Below are positions 24,683 through 34,067 of a stretch of DNA of 64,000 nt, piece after piece. The stretch's first letter is position 1. Each line of letters begins with the position of its first letter. The stretch lies in NCBI RefSeq assembly GCF_900176425.1, contig NZ_FWXS01000001.1, forward strand, positions 1-64,000. Reading direction: 5' to 3'. The translations under genes were made by a program, and so were the position numbers. The notes beneath the pieces were generated by a model, which saw nothing but the letters and a program-made list of their open reading frames with translations, searched no databases and was not told the DNA's origin. Source of the stretch: Moheibacter sediminis. GTDB taxonomy: Bacteria > Bacteroidota > Bacteroidia > Flavobacteriales > Weeksellaceae.

Positions 24683-26911
24683 ATGAAATGGTTATTTTTA
24701 TTAATGCCTACCATCTTTGTCTTTTCCCAGAGCACAAGCACACGCTGGCAGGATCATTTTTCTTACAACAACATCAAACACATTTGGGAAATAAACGGCT
24801 TGATTTTTTGTAGTGCAGAAAATGGTATTTTTTCATATGACCCTGTTTCCGGAGAAATTCAGAAAATTTCTAAAACCACGCAGCTAAACGATGTAGGAAT
24901 TACGGCTTTTAATTATAATCCCGACAACGAAATTATTTTCATTGGCTATGAAAGTGGAGAATTAGATATTCTCACTCCTGATGGAAATCGAAACTTACTA
25001 CAAGTTCCCCTCCATCAAGGATATACTGGAAGTAAAATCATAAATCACATTACCACCCATCAAAATACCGCCATTATTTCAGGGGAATGGGGAATTGTTA
25101 CTTTCAGTTTGGAAGATTTTGAATTTATGGAAACCACATATTTCATCATTGGGGGAAATTATTTTGGAGTCAAGGAATCAGTGGTTATGGATGGAATCAT
25201 TTATTCTGCAGGAAACGGAGGCATTCATACTCATGCCTTAGATGGATTTACTGCAAATTTCACTTCTTGGCAGCAGCCTCAAGGCATCCCAAACTCTCCT
25301 TATCAGGACATTGTAGCATTTAATGGAAATATCATAGCCAATACTTGGGGAAACACTTATAGGTTTGATGGTAATTCCTGGATGTTTATGGGTAATTATC
25401 CTTCACTGCGGGATATTAATATTAATGGAAATGTACTCACTATATCCGAATTAAATTCTGCTTATAATTTTGATAATAATCTCAACCTAACTGAAACTGT
25501 TTCTTTTACCCAAGATTTAAATACTGCTGCAAAAATAGGTAATGTAACCTATGGAGGTTCAAAACAAGAAGGATTGATTGCTGGCTTAAATAATATTATT
25601 CCAGATGGTCCGTACAATAACAAATCTTGGTCTGTAACAGCATTTGATAAACAAATTTGGGTGGCGCCCGGGGGAGTGAATGATTTTAGCCAGCCTCAAT
25701 TTAACTTTGACGGCTATTATCATTTCGATGGGATTTCGTGGAAACAAATTAAAAGTCAATCTATGTTAAATGCCAAAGACATAGTACATATAGAAGTAAA
25801 TACAAAAAATCCATCTGAAGTTTATGTTTCCTCTTGGATGGAATTCCCAGATTGGAATCCTCTATCTGCAAACACACACATTGGTATGTTCAAAATGGTT
25901 GATGATGTGATGGTAAATCATTATAATTCTGAAAATTCAGGTTTAAAATTTAAAGAACGTATTGCTGGTTCAAAACTTGACGAACAAGGAAATTTATGGG
26001 TGGCACAAGGTTTTGTAAACGACCAGACGATGGGGCTTGCAAAAAAAGATGCAAACGGGGCTTGGAGTTATATAGGCTTAGGGGGTAAAACCGGTGCTAT
26101 GAGACCGATTGTTTATAATGGGTTTGCCTTCGTTCCATCACCGCGTGCTGCGGGAGGAGGTGTTTTTATTTCTGACATGAGCAGTGTTTATAGTATAACA
26201 TCTTCTGCAAGCAATGGAAAACTACCTACTGATTATGTAGTTTGTGTAGCTATTGAACAAAATGGAACTTTATGGATTGGAACAGAATTGGGATTAAGAA
26301 TTTTGTACAATCCAATAGAAACTGTACAATCCGGAAGCTTTGAAACTCAGCCTATTATTATTGAGCAAAACGGAATTCCTGAAGCACTGCTAATGGATAC
26401 TCAAATAAATGATATTGAAGTAGATGGCGCCAACCGAAAATGGATAGCAACAGAAACCTCCGGCGTTTTCTATGTTTCTGAAAATGGGGAGGAAACCATA
26501 TTTAATTTTACTTCTGGAAATTCTCCTTTACCATCTAATAAAGTGAATGACATCAACGTAGATCCCACAACCGGAGTTGTTTATTTCGCAACAGACAAAG
26601 GCATTGTTTCTTATAGAAGCGATGCTGTTGATGTCGGTGAATCTTTCGGTGATGTATATTCCTATCCAAATCCGGTTCGTCCAGGTTTCAACGGAAATGT
26701 AGTAATTAAAGGTCTTCCCAATGATGCCGACGTGAGAATCGTAGATGTCGTCGGAAATCTTATTTACAACACCAAAGCAGCTGGCGGCATTGCACAATGG
26801 GACACGAAAAACTTGAAAGGTAAACCCGTCGCTTCAGGAATCTATCTGGTGTTGATGACCAATCGCGATGCTTCTGAAACCAAACAAACCAAAATCGCTA
26901 TCGTAAGGTAA
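24683..26911 (+). CDS. porZ: Type IX secretion system attachment-complex protein PorZ
   Basis: A 742-residue exported protein. The signal peptide (1-16, ending F-S-Q) is intact only if translation starts at 24683. Two beta-propeller regions follow, with repeated W-I-G/G-L-x blade motifs such as G-T-L-W-I-G-T-E-L-G-L and N-L-W-V-A-Q-G. The C-terminal ~85 residues (Y-P-N-P-V ... G-I-Y-L-V) form a type A T9SS sorting domain. PorZ works on the cell surface with PorU, PorV and PorQ to attach secreted cargo to anionic LPS. Its stop overlaps the recO start (TAATG). The porZ-recO order is familiar in Flavobacteriia. Confidence 0.85.
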   Translation: MKWLFLLMPTIFVFSQSTSTRWQDHFSYNNIKHIWEINGLIFCSAENGIFSYDPVSGEIQKISKTTQLNDVGITAFNYNPDNEIIFIGYESGELDILTPDGNRNLLQVPLHQGYTGSKIINHITTHQNTAIISGEWGIVTFSLEDFEFMETTYFIIGGNYFGVKESVVMDGIIYSAGNGGIHTHALDGFTANFTSWQQPQGIPNSPYQDIVAFNGNIIANTWGNTYRFDGNSWMFMGNYPSLRDININGNVLTISELNSAYNFDNNLNLTETVSFTQDLNTAAKIGNVTYGGSKQEGLIAGLNNIIPDGPYNNKSWSVTAFDKQIWVAPGGVNDFSQPQFNFDGYYHFDGISWKQIKSQSMLNAKDIVHIEVNTKNPSEVYVSSWMEFPDWNPLSANTHIGMFKMVDDVMVNHYNSENSGLKFKERIAGSKLDEQGNLWVAQGFVNDQTMGLAKKDANGAWSYIGLGGKTGAMRPIVYNGFAFVPSPRAAGGGVFISDMSSVYSITSSASNGKLPTDYVVCVAIEQNGTLWIGTELGLRILYNPIETVQSGSFETQPIIIEQNGIPEALLMDTQINDIEVDGANRKWIATETSGVFYVSENGEETIFNFTSGNSPLPSNKVNDINVDPTTGVVYFATDKGIVSYRSDAVDVGESFGDVYSYPNPVRPGFNGNVVIKGLPNDADVRIVDVVGNLIYNTKAAGGIAQWDTKNLKGKPVASGIYLVLMTNRDASETKQTKIAIVR

Positions 26912-27624
26912 TGCAAGTTCAAACATCGGCCATTGTAATTTCTTCATTAAAATATGGAGACAATGGATTGATTATAAGGTGCTATACACAAAATTCAGGA
27001 ATAGAATCTTTTATTTTAAAAAATGCTTTTTCGGGTAGAAATAAAAAATCTTCTGTTTTCTTGATTTTGAATCAAATCAAAATCATTTATGATCAAAAAA
27101 AGAATTCCAATTTGAATTATCTGAAAGAAGCAGACGCAGAAATTTATTACCAATCCATTTACTCTAACCCAATAAAAACAACCATCACATTATTCTTGGG
27201 AGAAATACTGAACTCTGTTTTGCAGGAAGAAGAAACGAATCTTTCTTTGTATCAATTTTTAAGTAGTGGTTTAAATGAATTTGATTCAAATAGAACCAAT
27301 TATGCTGATTTTCATTTATGGTTTTTGATAAATTTGACGAGATTTTTGGGCTTTTTTCCTAATTATTCTGAGAATTATCAATTTTTTGATTTGACCAACG
27401 GTGTTTCAACCCATGATTTTTCTTCAGGATTTGTCATCGAAAAAGAAGAATTAATTCTATTTAAAAATTTAATTGATTTGGATTTTAATGCAGAAGAAAC
27501 TTCAAAATTTAATCAAATTCAAAGAAAAAAACTATTGGAAATTATCATTCGATATTACGAGCTTCATATTTCCGATTTCCGACGACCAAAATCATTAGAA
27601 GTACTCTATTCAGTTTTTGAATAA
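26911..27624 (+). CDS. recO: DNA repair protein RecO
   Basis: A 237-residue RecO. The N-terminal OB-fold shows A-I-V-I-S-S-L-K-Y-G-D-N-G-L-I and the C-terminal helical domain ends in the typical Y-Y-E-L-H region. RecO loads RecA at gaps with RecR. The zinc-finger cysteines of some RecO proteins are absent, as is common in this phylum. Its start overlaps the porZ stop. Its last 19 nt overlap the 3' end of the convergent methyltransferase gene. Confidence 0.88.
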   Translation: MQVQTSAIVISSLKYGDNGLIIRCYTQNSGIESFILKNAFSGRNKKSSVFLILNQIKIIYDQKKNSNLNYLKEADAEIYYQSIYSNPIKTTITLFLGEILNSVLQEEETNLSLYQFLSSGLNEFDSNRTNYADFHLWFLINLTRFLGFFPNYSENYQFFDLTNGVSTHDFSSGFVIEKEELILFKNLIDLDFNAEETSKFNQIQRKKLLEIIIRYYELHISDFRRPKSLEVLYSVFE

Positions 27625-28394
27625 TTCTTCTGTCTCAGTGCTTCATAAATGCAAATTGCTGCCGCATTGCTCACATTCAGAGAATCCACCATTCCATTCA
27701 TCGGAATTTTAACCAAAAAATCTGAATGCTCCAACCATTCTTTCGTCAATCCTGAATTTTCAGTTCCTAAAACAATCGCAGATTTCCCTTTGAAATCAAT
27801 CTCATAAAGGGTTTTGGTGTCATCTCTCAAATAAGTAGAAATGATTTGTATCTTATTTGATCTCAACCAATTGATGATGTTTTCTTTGGAGTCTGAGTTA
27901 AATTGATTTGTAAAAATTGTGCCTACACTGCTTCTGATCACATTCGGGTTATAAAAATCAACCAAAGGATCGCAAACCAGCAAAGCCTCAACGCCAGCGC
28001 CATCACAAGTCCGTAAAATTGCACCTAAATTTCCCGGTTTTTCAATGGACTCTAAAACGACAACTAACGCATTATCAGAAAGTTTAATTTCAGATAACTC
28101 ATTTTTCTTCATTTTGAAAACGCCGACAATTCCACCCGTTGTTCCACGGTAAACAATTTTTTCAAACAATGCTTCGGAAACGAAATTTGTATGAATTTTA
28201 GGCAATGAAATCTGATTCTGAAAAATGGATTCACAAATAAAAATTTCATTCAATTCAAATCCTGACTCAAATGCCAAACCTACTTCCTGAAGACCTTCTA
28301 CTACAAACAACCCATGCTTTTTTCGTTCGCGCGATTTTTCCTGAAGTTTCAGTAAATTTTTGATTTTCGGATTTTGAAGGCTTTCTATTTGCAT
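27606..28394 (-). CDS. SpoU/TrmH-family RNA 2'-O-methyltransferase
   Basis: A 262-residue enzyme with an N-terminal L30e-like substrate-binding region (Q-N-P-K-I-K-N-L-L-K-L ... F-V-V-E-G) and a knotted SPOUT methyltransferase domain. The three SpoU motifs are V-L-E-x-I-E-K-P-G-N-L-G-A-I-x-R, I-V-L-G-T-E-N-S-G-L and I-P-M-N-G-M-V-D-S-L-N-V-S. It methylates a ribose in rRNA or tRNA; the exact target is not clear. It lies 8 nt downstream of asd and is probably co-transcribed with it. Confidence 0.9.
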   Translation of the reverse strand: MQIESLQNPKIKNLLKLQEKSRERKKHGLFVVEGLQEVGLAFESGFELNEIFICESIFQNQISLPKIHTNFVSEALFEKIVYRGTTGGIVGVFKMKKNELSEIKLSDNALVVVLESIEKPGNLGAILRTCDGAGVEALLVCDPLVDFYNPNVIRSSVGTIFTNQFNSDSKENIINWLRSNKIQIISTYLRDDTKTLYEIDFKGKSAIVLGTENSGLTKEWLEHSDFLVKIPMNGMVDSLNVSNAAAICIYEALRQKNYSKTE

Positions 28395-28402
28395 CAGAAA
28401 AA

Positions 28403-29410
28403 TTAAGCAATAACTTTATTTCCAACCAAATTCTTTACCACTAAATATTCCGCAATCTGAACTGCATTTGTAGCCGCCCCTTTTCTCAGATTATCCGCAA
28501 CAATCCACATATTCAATGAATTAGGCTGAGATAAATCTCTTCTTATTCTTCCCACAAAAACATCATCTTTTCCTTCTGCGTACAACGGCATCGGATAAGT
28601 ATTGGTTTCCGGACTGTCCTGAACGACAACACCAGGAGTTTCGTGAAGGATTTTTCTTACATCAGCTTCTTCATAATGGTTATTGAATTCTATATTAACT
28701 GACTCGGAATGCCCACCCTGAACCGGCACACGAACCGCAGTGGCTGTCAAAGCAATCGTTTTGTCATTCAAAATTTTCTGTGTTTCACGTGAAAGTTTCA
28801 ATTCCTCTTTGGTGTAACCGGCTTCCTCAAAAACATCACAATGTGGCAATGCATTTTTGAAGATTTGATAAGGATATTTTTTCTTCGGATTGGTACCTGC
28901 TATTTCTCCATCTAACTGTTCTACTGCATCTTTTCCCGTTCCAGTAACAGATTGATAAGTGGAAACCACAACACGTTTGATATCGTATTTTTTGTTTAAT
29001 GGATTCAAAACCATAACCAATTGAATCGTTGAACAATTTGGATTGGCAATGATTTTATCATCTGCAGTAAGCATATCTGCATTGATTTCCGGAACAACCA
29101 AAGGAACATTGGGTTCCATCCTCCAGGCAGATGAATTGTCAATAACCGTCGTTCCAACTTCTGCAAATTTCGGCGCAAATTCTTTTGAAGTATCTCCGCC
29201 CGCTGAAAATAAAGCAATGTCAGGTTGTTGATTGATAGCATCTTGCATACTGACAATCGAGTACTGTTTACCCTTATATTCAATCTGTTTACCAATTGAA
29301 TTTTCGGAAGCTACTGGAATCAATTCAGAAATTGGGAAATTTCTTTCTTCCAATACTTTCAACATCACTCTGCCAACCATTCCGGTTGCGCCAACAACTG
29401 CTACTTTCAT
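28403..29410 (-). CDS. asd: Aspartate-semialdehyde dehydrogenase
   Basis: A 335-residue enzyme that reduces aspartyl-4-phosphate to aspartate semialdehyde, the branch point to lysine/diaminopimelate, methionine and threonine. The NADP-binding G-A-T-G-M-V-G is at residues 7-13 and the catalytic cysteine is C126 in N-P-N-C-S-T-I-Q. The G-G-H-S-E substrate segment is also seen. A parS-like sequence lies inside the gene at 28781-28796. Own TAATTTTG promoter 18 nt upstream. Confidence 0.95.
   Translation of the reverse strand: MKVAVVGATGMVGRVMLKVLEERNFPISELIPVASENSIGKQIEYKGKQYSIVSMQDAINQQPDIALFSAGGDTSKEFAPKFAEVGTTVIDNSSAWRMEPNVPLVVPEINADMLTADDKIIANPNCSTIQLVMVLNPLNKKYDIKRVVVSTYQSVTGTGKDAVEQLDGEIAGTNPKKKYPYQIFKNALPHCDVFEEAGYTKEELKLSRETQKILNDKTIALTATAVRVPVQGGHSESVNIEFNNHYEEADVRKILHETPGVVVQDSPETNTYPMPLYAEGKDDVFVGRIRRDLSQPNSLNMWIVADNLRKGAATNAVQIAEYLVVKNLVGNKVIA
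28781..28796. promoter_or_regulatory. Weak parS-like ParB-binding sequence inside asd
   Basis: TGTTTCACGTGAAAGT matches 14 of 16 positions of the classical parS sequence TGTTTCACGTGAAACA. It lies within a coding gene, as many parS sites do. It is weaker than the pair flanking mnmG. Confidence 0.35.
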
Positions 29411-29428
29411 TTTTTAAAATATTTATAG

Positions 29429-29436
29429 CAAAATTA
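29429..29436 (-). promoter_or_regulatory. -7 promoter element (TAATTTTG) for asd
   Basis: Exact TAnnTTTG match on the minus strand, 18 nt before the asd ATG; divergent from the patatin promoter 60 bp away. Confidence 0.6.
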
Positions 29437-29495
29437 ACACAAAATGAACAACTTCAGAGGTGATTTTTGTTAATTTAGGAGAATTGCTTTTATTG

Positions 29496-29503
29496 TACAT
29501 TTG
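29496..29503 (+). promoter_or_regulatory. -7 promoter element (TACATTTG) for the patatin-like gene
   Basis: Exact TAnnTTTG match 17 nt before the ATG at 29521. Confidence 0.6.
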
Positions 29504-29520
29504 ATGAATTATAAGGATTT

Positions 29521-31710
29521 ATGCGGTTTTCCTTTTTATTAATTTTAATTTTCAGTTTCGGATTCATTTCTGCCCAAAACAAACAACGCCCGAAAGTCGG
29601 TGTCGTGTTGAGCGGTGGCGGAGCGAAAGGCTATGCACATATCGGTGCTTTAAAAGTCATTGAAGATGCAGGAATCAAAATCGATTACATAGGCGGAACC
29701 AGCATCGGAGCAATAATAGGCGGGCTGTATGCTTCGGGTTATTCAGCAGATGAATTAGAAAAAATCATGTATTCATTAGATTTGAATAGTTTGATTCTCA
29801 ATGAAAAGACAAGAACCGATTTACCTTTTTTTGATAAGTCTTATCGTGAAAAATACATTCTTGAGCTACCTTTTGATAATTTTAAATTGGGATTTCCCAA
29901 TGCACTTTCGTCCGGACAAGGAACTTCAGAGGCGCTCACTTATCTTTTCCGACACGTTCATGACATAAACGATTTCAACAAATTACCAATTCCTTTTGTT
30001 TGTGTTGCCACGAAATTGAGCAATGGAGAATCTGTTGTATTTAATCAAGGTTATTTACCACAGGTTGTTTTAGCAAGCGGAGCCTATCCGACGCTTTTAG
30101 AACCGGTTCATATCAATGGGGAAATGTACATCGATGGCGGGGTGAAAAATAATTATCCCGTTCAGGAAGTCATGGATTTAGGGGCAGATATAATTATAGG
30201 GGTCGATTTACAAGAAGGTTTATTGAAACAGGAAGACATCAATTCCGCAACAAAAGTAATCGAACAAATCATCAGTTACAATATTACCCAAAAATCTGAA
30301 GAACAAAGTAAATTAGTGGATTTGGCAATTAAACCAAATTTAAAAGGATTTAGTGTAACGAGTTTTGATGACAAAGACAGCATTATAAATGCAGGTTACA
30401 AAGCGGCTCAGGAAATGTTTTCTGAACTTCAAAAAATTGCAGATTTGCAAGGAAACAAAGAAATTAAAAGAAAGCCGATTGAGTCTAATGAATATGTTTT
30501 GATTACAGAATTGGAAATTAAGGGTTTAGATGCCTATAACCGCTCTTACATCAAAGGAAAAATGAGCATAAAACCGCCTCAACTGGCTACTTATAATGAG
30601 ATCAGCCAAGGTGTTCAGGCTTTGTATTCAACCGGAAATTTCAACAAAGTTTTTTATAGAATTGTAACAGGTGAAAATGGATATAAAAAATTAGTCATAA
30701 GCGTTCGGGAAAAACCATCGAAACAATCTGTAAAATTCGGATTGCATTATGATGATTTGTTCAAAACGGGATTGTTATTAAATTTTACTGCAAAACATCT
30801 TTTGGTTGACAATTCTATTTTTTCTGCAGATTTAATTTTAGGAGATTTTCCACGTTATGAACTCAATTATTACGTGGATAATGGTTATTATCCAAGTTTC
30901 GGAATCAATTCCTCATTCAAACAATTTGATGCTGAAACAGATATTTCTAATTTTAATTTGAGTGATGAATCAGTTTTATTAGACTATCAGTTCAACGAAT
31001 TCGTAAACCAAGCCTACATTCAATCTACACTTTATGAAAAATACGCTATAGGAGGAGGCATTGAACATCAATATTTAGAAATAAAGACCAATAATTTACC
31101 TGCTTCAAATTCTCTCAGAAGACCCGAAAGCAGTTATTTTGCAAGTGTTTATGGATTTCTTCGTGCAGATAACAGAAACAATCCTAATTTTCCCACACAA
31201 GGATTTAAATTTGATGGAATTTTCAAATATATTTTCAGTTCAAATTCTTTAAATTTCAATGAAACTTCTTTATTAACTGCAAATTTGGAAATTAATCAAC
31301 CTATCAATCATTGGATTACGGGAAGATTTTTTGGTTCATTTGGAACTTATTTAAGTAATTTCCCGCCGATTTCTCAAAAATTTGCTTTGGGCGGATATGT
31401 CGAGCAGCGCTTTATGAATTATACAAGATTTTATGGTTTGCCATTTTTATCAGCAACTGGTGATAATAAAATGGTTACAGGCTCAGCGATTCAGGCAAAA
31501 TTCCTTAAAAATCACTATTTATCCGCTTTTTATAATGTAGCAAATATAGAAGATGATTTTGATAAATTAAATCTAATCAAATTCAAATATGTTGGTTACG
31601 GTATCAGTTACGGTTATGACAGCCCACTGGGACCGATAAGCGGATTTTGGACTTATTCGCCACAAACAAAAAAAGGGCTATTCAATGTTTCTCTCGGTTT
31701 TTGGTTTTAA
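29521..31710 (+). CDS. Patatin-like phospholipase with C-terminal outer-membrane barrel (PlpD/type Vd-like)
   Basis: A 729-residue exported protein. The signal peptide is about residues 1-18. The patatin domain (about 24-310) has the oxyanion G-G-G-A-K-G, the nucleophile S61 in G-T-S-I-G and catalytic D205 in D-G-G. A POTRA-like segment (about 330-400) and a barrel related to Omp85/TamA follow, ending in a terminal aromatic residue (F-W-F). This matches type Vd phospholipase autotransporters such as PlpD, in which the barrel anchors or exports the lipase. Substrate is probably phospholipid. ybeY begins 9 nt after the stop. Confidence 0.9.
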   Translation: MRFSFLLILIFSFGFISAQNKQRPKVGVVLSGGGAKGYAHIGALKVIEDAGIKIDYIGGTSIGAIIGGLYASGYSADELEKIMYSLDLNSLILNEKTRTDLPFFDKSYREKYILELPFDNFKLGFPNALSSGQGTSEALTYLFRHVHDINDFNKLPIPFVCVATKLSNGESVVFNQGYLPQVVLASGAYPTLLEPVHINGEMYIDGGVKNNYPVQEVMDLGADIIIGVDLQEGLLKQEDINSATKVIEQIISYNITQKSEEQSKLVDLAIKPNLKGFSVTSFDDKDSIINAGYKAAQEMFSELQKIADLQGNKEIKRKPIESNEYVLITELEIKGLDAYNRSYIKGKMSIKPPQLATYNEISQGVQALYSTGNFNKVFYRIVTGENGYKKLVISVREKPSKQSVKFGLHYDDLFKTGLLLNFTAKHLLVDNSIFSADLILGDFPRYELNYYVDNGYYPSFGINSSFKQFDAETDISNFNLSDESVLLDYQFNEFVNQAYIQSTLYEKYAIGGGIEHQYLEIKTNNLPASNSLRRPESSYFASVYGFLRADNRNNPNFPTQGFKFDGIFKYIFSSNSLNFNETSLLTANLEINQPINHWITGRFFGSFGTYLSNFPPISQKFALGGYVEQRFMNYTRFYGLPFLSATGDNKMVTGSAIQAKFLKNHYLSAFYNVANIEDDFDKLNLIKFKYVGYGISYGYDSPLGPISGFWTYSPQTKKGLFNVSLGFWF

Positions 31711-31715
31711 CTTTG
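31708..31715 (+). promoter_or_regulatory. -7 promoter element (TAACTTTG) overlapping the patatin stop codon, for ybeY
   Basis: Exact TAnnTTTG match whose first three bases are the TAA stop of the patatin gene. Only 4 nt separate it from the ybeY ATG, so a leaderless ybeY mRNA is predicted. Confidence 0.55.
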
Positions 31716-31719
31716 CAGC

Positions 31720-32139
31720 ATGATTTCATTTTTTTACGAAACTGATTTTAAAATCAGTAAGCCGCGAGCCTGGAAAAATTGGTTGAAGGAATCAGCGGCT
31801 AACGAAGGATATAAAATCGGTGACATCAATTACATTTTTTGCGATGATGAATACCTGTTACAAATCAATAAAGAATACTTGCAACATGATTATTATACCG
31901 ACGTAATAGGATTTCAATACTCAGAAGGAAATGTAATTTCGGGTGACATTTACATCAGCGTAGAAAGAATTGAAGACAATGCAAAACAAAATGAAATAGA
32001 ATTCAAAAACGAATTGGCAAGAGTAGTCATTCATGGCATTTTGCACTTCATGAATTACAAAGACAAAACCGATAAGGAAGCAAAAAAAATGAGAGAAATG
32101 GAAAGCCAATACATCTCAAAAATTATAGATTTAATTTAA
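31720..32139 (+). CDS. ybeY: rRNA maturation endoribonuclease YbeY
   Basis: A 139-residue YbeY, involved in 16S rRNA 3'-end maturation and ribosome quality control. The zinc motif appears as H-G-I-L-H-F-M-N-Y-K-D-K. The two histidines are conserved, while the usual third His of HGxLHLxGxDH is replaced by Asp; from memory this is typical of Bacteroidota. The conserved Y-T-D-V-I-G-F and S-G-D-I-Y-I-S segments support the call. It is followed 2 nt after its stop by the perfect parS palindrome, then mnmG. Confidence 0.9.
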   Translation: MISFFYETDFKISKPRAWKNWLKESAANEGYKIGDINYIFCDDEYLLQINKEYLQHDYYTDVIGFQYSEGNVISGDIYISVERIEDNAKQNEIEFKNELARVVIHGILHFMNYKDKTDKEAKKMREMESQYISKIIDLI

Positions 32140-32141
32140 TA

Positions 32142-32157
32142 TGTTCCACGTGGAACA
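32142..32157. promoter_or_regulatory. parS: Perfect palindromic parS site between ybeY and mnmG
   Basis: TGTTCCACGTGGAACA is a 16-bp perfect palindrome (18 bp with the flanking A and T) and fits the chromosomal ParB-binding consensus. ParB nucleates here and spreads, with ParA, to segregate newly copied origins. It lies in the 37-bp gap between ybeY and mnmG. Confidence 0.85.
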
Positions 32158-32176
32158 TTCACAATTTTCATAAGAA

Positions 32177-34045
32177 ATGTTTTTAACAGAATACGACGTA
32201 ATTGTAGTAGGGGGTGGACATGCCGGAGCAGAAGCGACCGCAGCCGCAGCCAATATGGGCTCGAAAACTCTTTTGGTCACTATGAATTTACAAGCCATCG
32301 GGCAGATGTCTTGCAATCCCGCAATGGGAGGAATTGCCAAAGGACAAATCGTGCGCGAAATAGATGCTTTGGGCGGGCAGTCCGGACTTGTAACCGACAA
32401 AACCATGATTCAATTTAAAATGCTGAACCTTTCAAAAGGGCCAGCAATGTGGAGCCCGAGAGCGCAGTCTGACCGCATGAGGTTTGCAGAAGAATGGAGA
32501 ATAACTTTGGAAAATATCCACAATGTCGATTTCTTTCAAGACATGGTAAGCGGGCTTTTAATCGAGGGAGATAAAGTAGTAGGAGTAAAGACGGGAATGG
32601 GTCTAGAGATTCGTTCAAAAGCTGTTGTTTTGACGAATGGAACTTTTTTAAATGGATTAATTCACATAGGAGACAAACAATTTGGCGGAGGTAGAATGGG
32701 AGAGAAAGCCGCTACAGGAATCACTGAACAACTCACAAAAATTGGTTTTGAATCCGGTAGAATGAAAACCGGAACACCGCCTCGTGTGGACGGAAGGTCT
32801 TTGAATTATTCCAAAATGGAAGAGCAAAAGGGGGATGAGAATCCACAGAAATTCTCCTATACAAATACACCAAAGTTGACCAAACAACGCAGCTGTTATA
32901 TTACTTACACCAATTCAGAAACGCATGATTTATTGAGAGAAGGTTTTGATCGTTCTCCTATGTTTAACGGCGCAATTCAAAGCACAGGACCTCGTTATTG
33001 CCCATCGATTGAAGATAAAATCAATCGTTTTGCAGAGCGCGAAAGACATCAAATTTTTGCTGAACCAGAAGGCTGGAACACCGTAGAGGTTTACGTAAAT
33101 GGATTTTCTACATCATTACCAGATGACGTTCAAGCGAAAGCTTTGCGTTCAATTCCAGGTTTTGAAAAGGCTAAAATATTCCGTCCCGGATACGCCATTG
33201 AATACGATTATTTTCCACCCACACAGTTAAAACATACGTTGGAAACTAATTTAATTGAAAATCTTTACTTCGCAGGTCAAATCAATGGAACCACAGGTTA
33301 TGAAGAAGCAGCAAGTCAGGGTTTGATGGCAGGAATCAATGCTCATTTAAAAATCAATGAAAAAGACCCATTCATTCTAAAAAGAAACGAGGCTTATATA
33401 GGCGTTTTAATCGATGATTTAATCACAAAAGGAACTGAAGAACCTTACAGAATGTTTACTTCAAGAGCTGAATACAGAATCCTTTTGAGACAAGATAATG
33501 CTGATGAAAGGTTAACTGCTATTTCAAATTCGATTGGTTTGGCGTCTGATGACCGACTGAAAAGAGTTGAAAATAAATTCAAAAAAGCAGGCAAACTAGT
33601 GCATTATTTTGAAGTAAATTCCATTTTACCGGAAGAAATCAATTCAGCTATTGTAGAAAACAATGGCTCTCCGATTAACCAAAGCATGAAAATGGTAACG
33701 GTTTTATCGCGTCCTGAAATTAAATTAAGAGACTTTTTATCACTTCAAAGATTGAACGACTTCCTCGAAGAAAATGAATTGAATGAAGAAGAAATTGAAC
33801 AAGCAGAAATTCAAATCAAATACAAAGGCTACATCAGAAAAGAAGAGGAAAATGCAGATAAATTGAAACGTTTGGAAAATTTGAAAATTCCTGCTGATTT
33901 TGATTATTTCAAATTGGTTTCTATGTCAACAGAGGCACGTCAAAAGCTCGATAAAATCCGTCCGGCAACAATTGCTCACGCATCCCGAGTGAGTGGTGTT
34001 TCCCCATCAGATATCAGCATTTTATTAATTTATATGGGACGATAA
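32177..34045 (+). CDS. mnmG: tRNA uridine-5-carboxymethylaminomethyl synthesis enzyme MnmG (GidA)
   Basis: A 622-residue FAD protein. With MnmE it installs the carboxymethylaminomethyl group at C5 of the wobble uridine of several tRNAs. The FAD-binding G-G-G-H-A-G-A-E-A is near the N-terminus, the signature C-N-P-A-M-G-G-I-A-K-G is at about 45-55, and the C-terminal helical domain ends with the G-Y-I-x-R ... R-P-A-T-I-x-x-A-S-R-V-S-G-V motif. Length is normal. The gene is bracketed by two parS sites, as gidA often is near replication origins. Confidence 0.96.
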   Translation: MFLTEYDVIVVGGGHAGAEATAAAANMGSKTLLVTMNLQAIGQMSCNPAMGGIAKGQIVREIDALGGQSGLVTDKTMIQFKMLNLSKGPAMWSPRAQSDRMRFAEEWRITLENIHNVDFFQDMVSGLLIEGDKVVGVKTGMGLEIRSKAVVLTNGTFLNGLIHIGDKQFGGGRMGEKAATGITEQLTKIGFESGRMKTGTPPRVDGRSLNYSKMEEQKGDENPQKFSYTNTPKLTKQRSCYITYTNSETHDLLREGFDRSPMFNGAIQSTGPRYCPSIEDKINRFAERERHQIFAEPEGWNTVEVYVNGFSTSLPDDVQAKALRSIPGFEKAKIFRPGYAIEYDYFPPTQLKHTLETNLIENLYFAGQINGTTGYEEAASQGLMAGINAHLKINEKDPFILKRNEAYIGVLIDDLITKGTEEPYRMFTSRAEYRILLRQDNADERLTAISNSIGLASDDRLKRVENKFKKAGKLVHYFEVNSILPEEINSAIVENNGSPINQSMKMVTVLSRPEIKLRDFLSLQRLNDFLEENELNEEEIEQAEIQIKYKGYIRKEEENADKLKRLENLKIPADFDYFKLVSMSTEARQKLDKIRPATIAHASRVSGVSPSDISILLIYMGR

Positions 34046-34051
34046 TATAAA

Positions 34052-34067
34052 TGTTCCACGTGAAACT
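34052..34067. promoter_or_regulatory. parS: Second parS site between mnmG and the methyltransferase gene
   Basis: TGTTCCACGTGAAACT keeps the CACGTG core and both GTT/AAC arms and differs from a perfect palindromic parS only at one arm position and the last base. It ends directly at the next ATG (34068). Confidence 0.75.
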
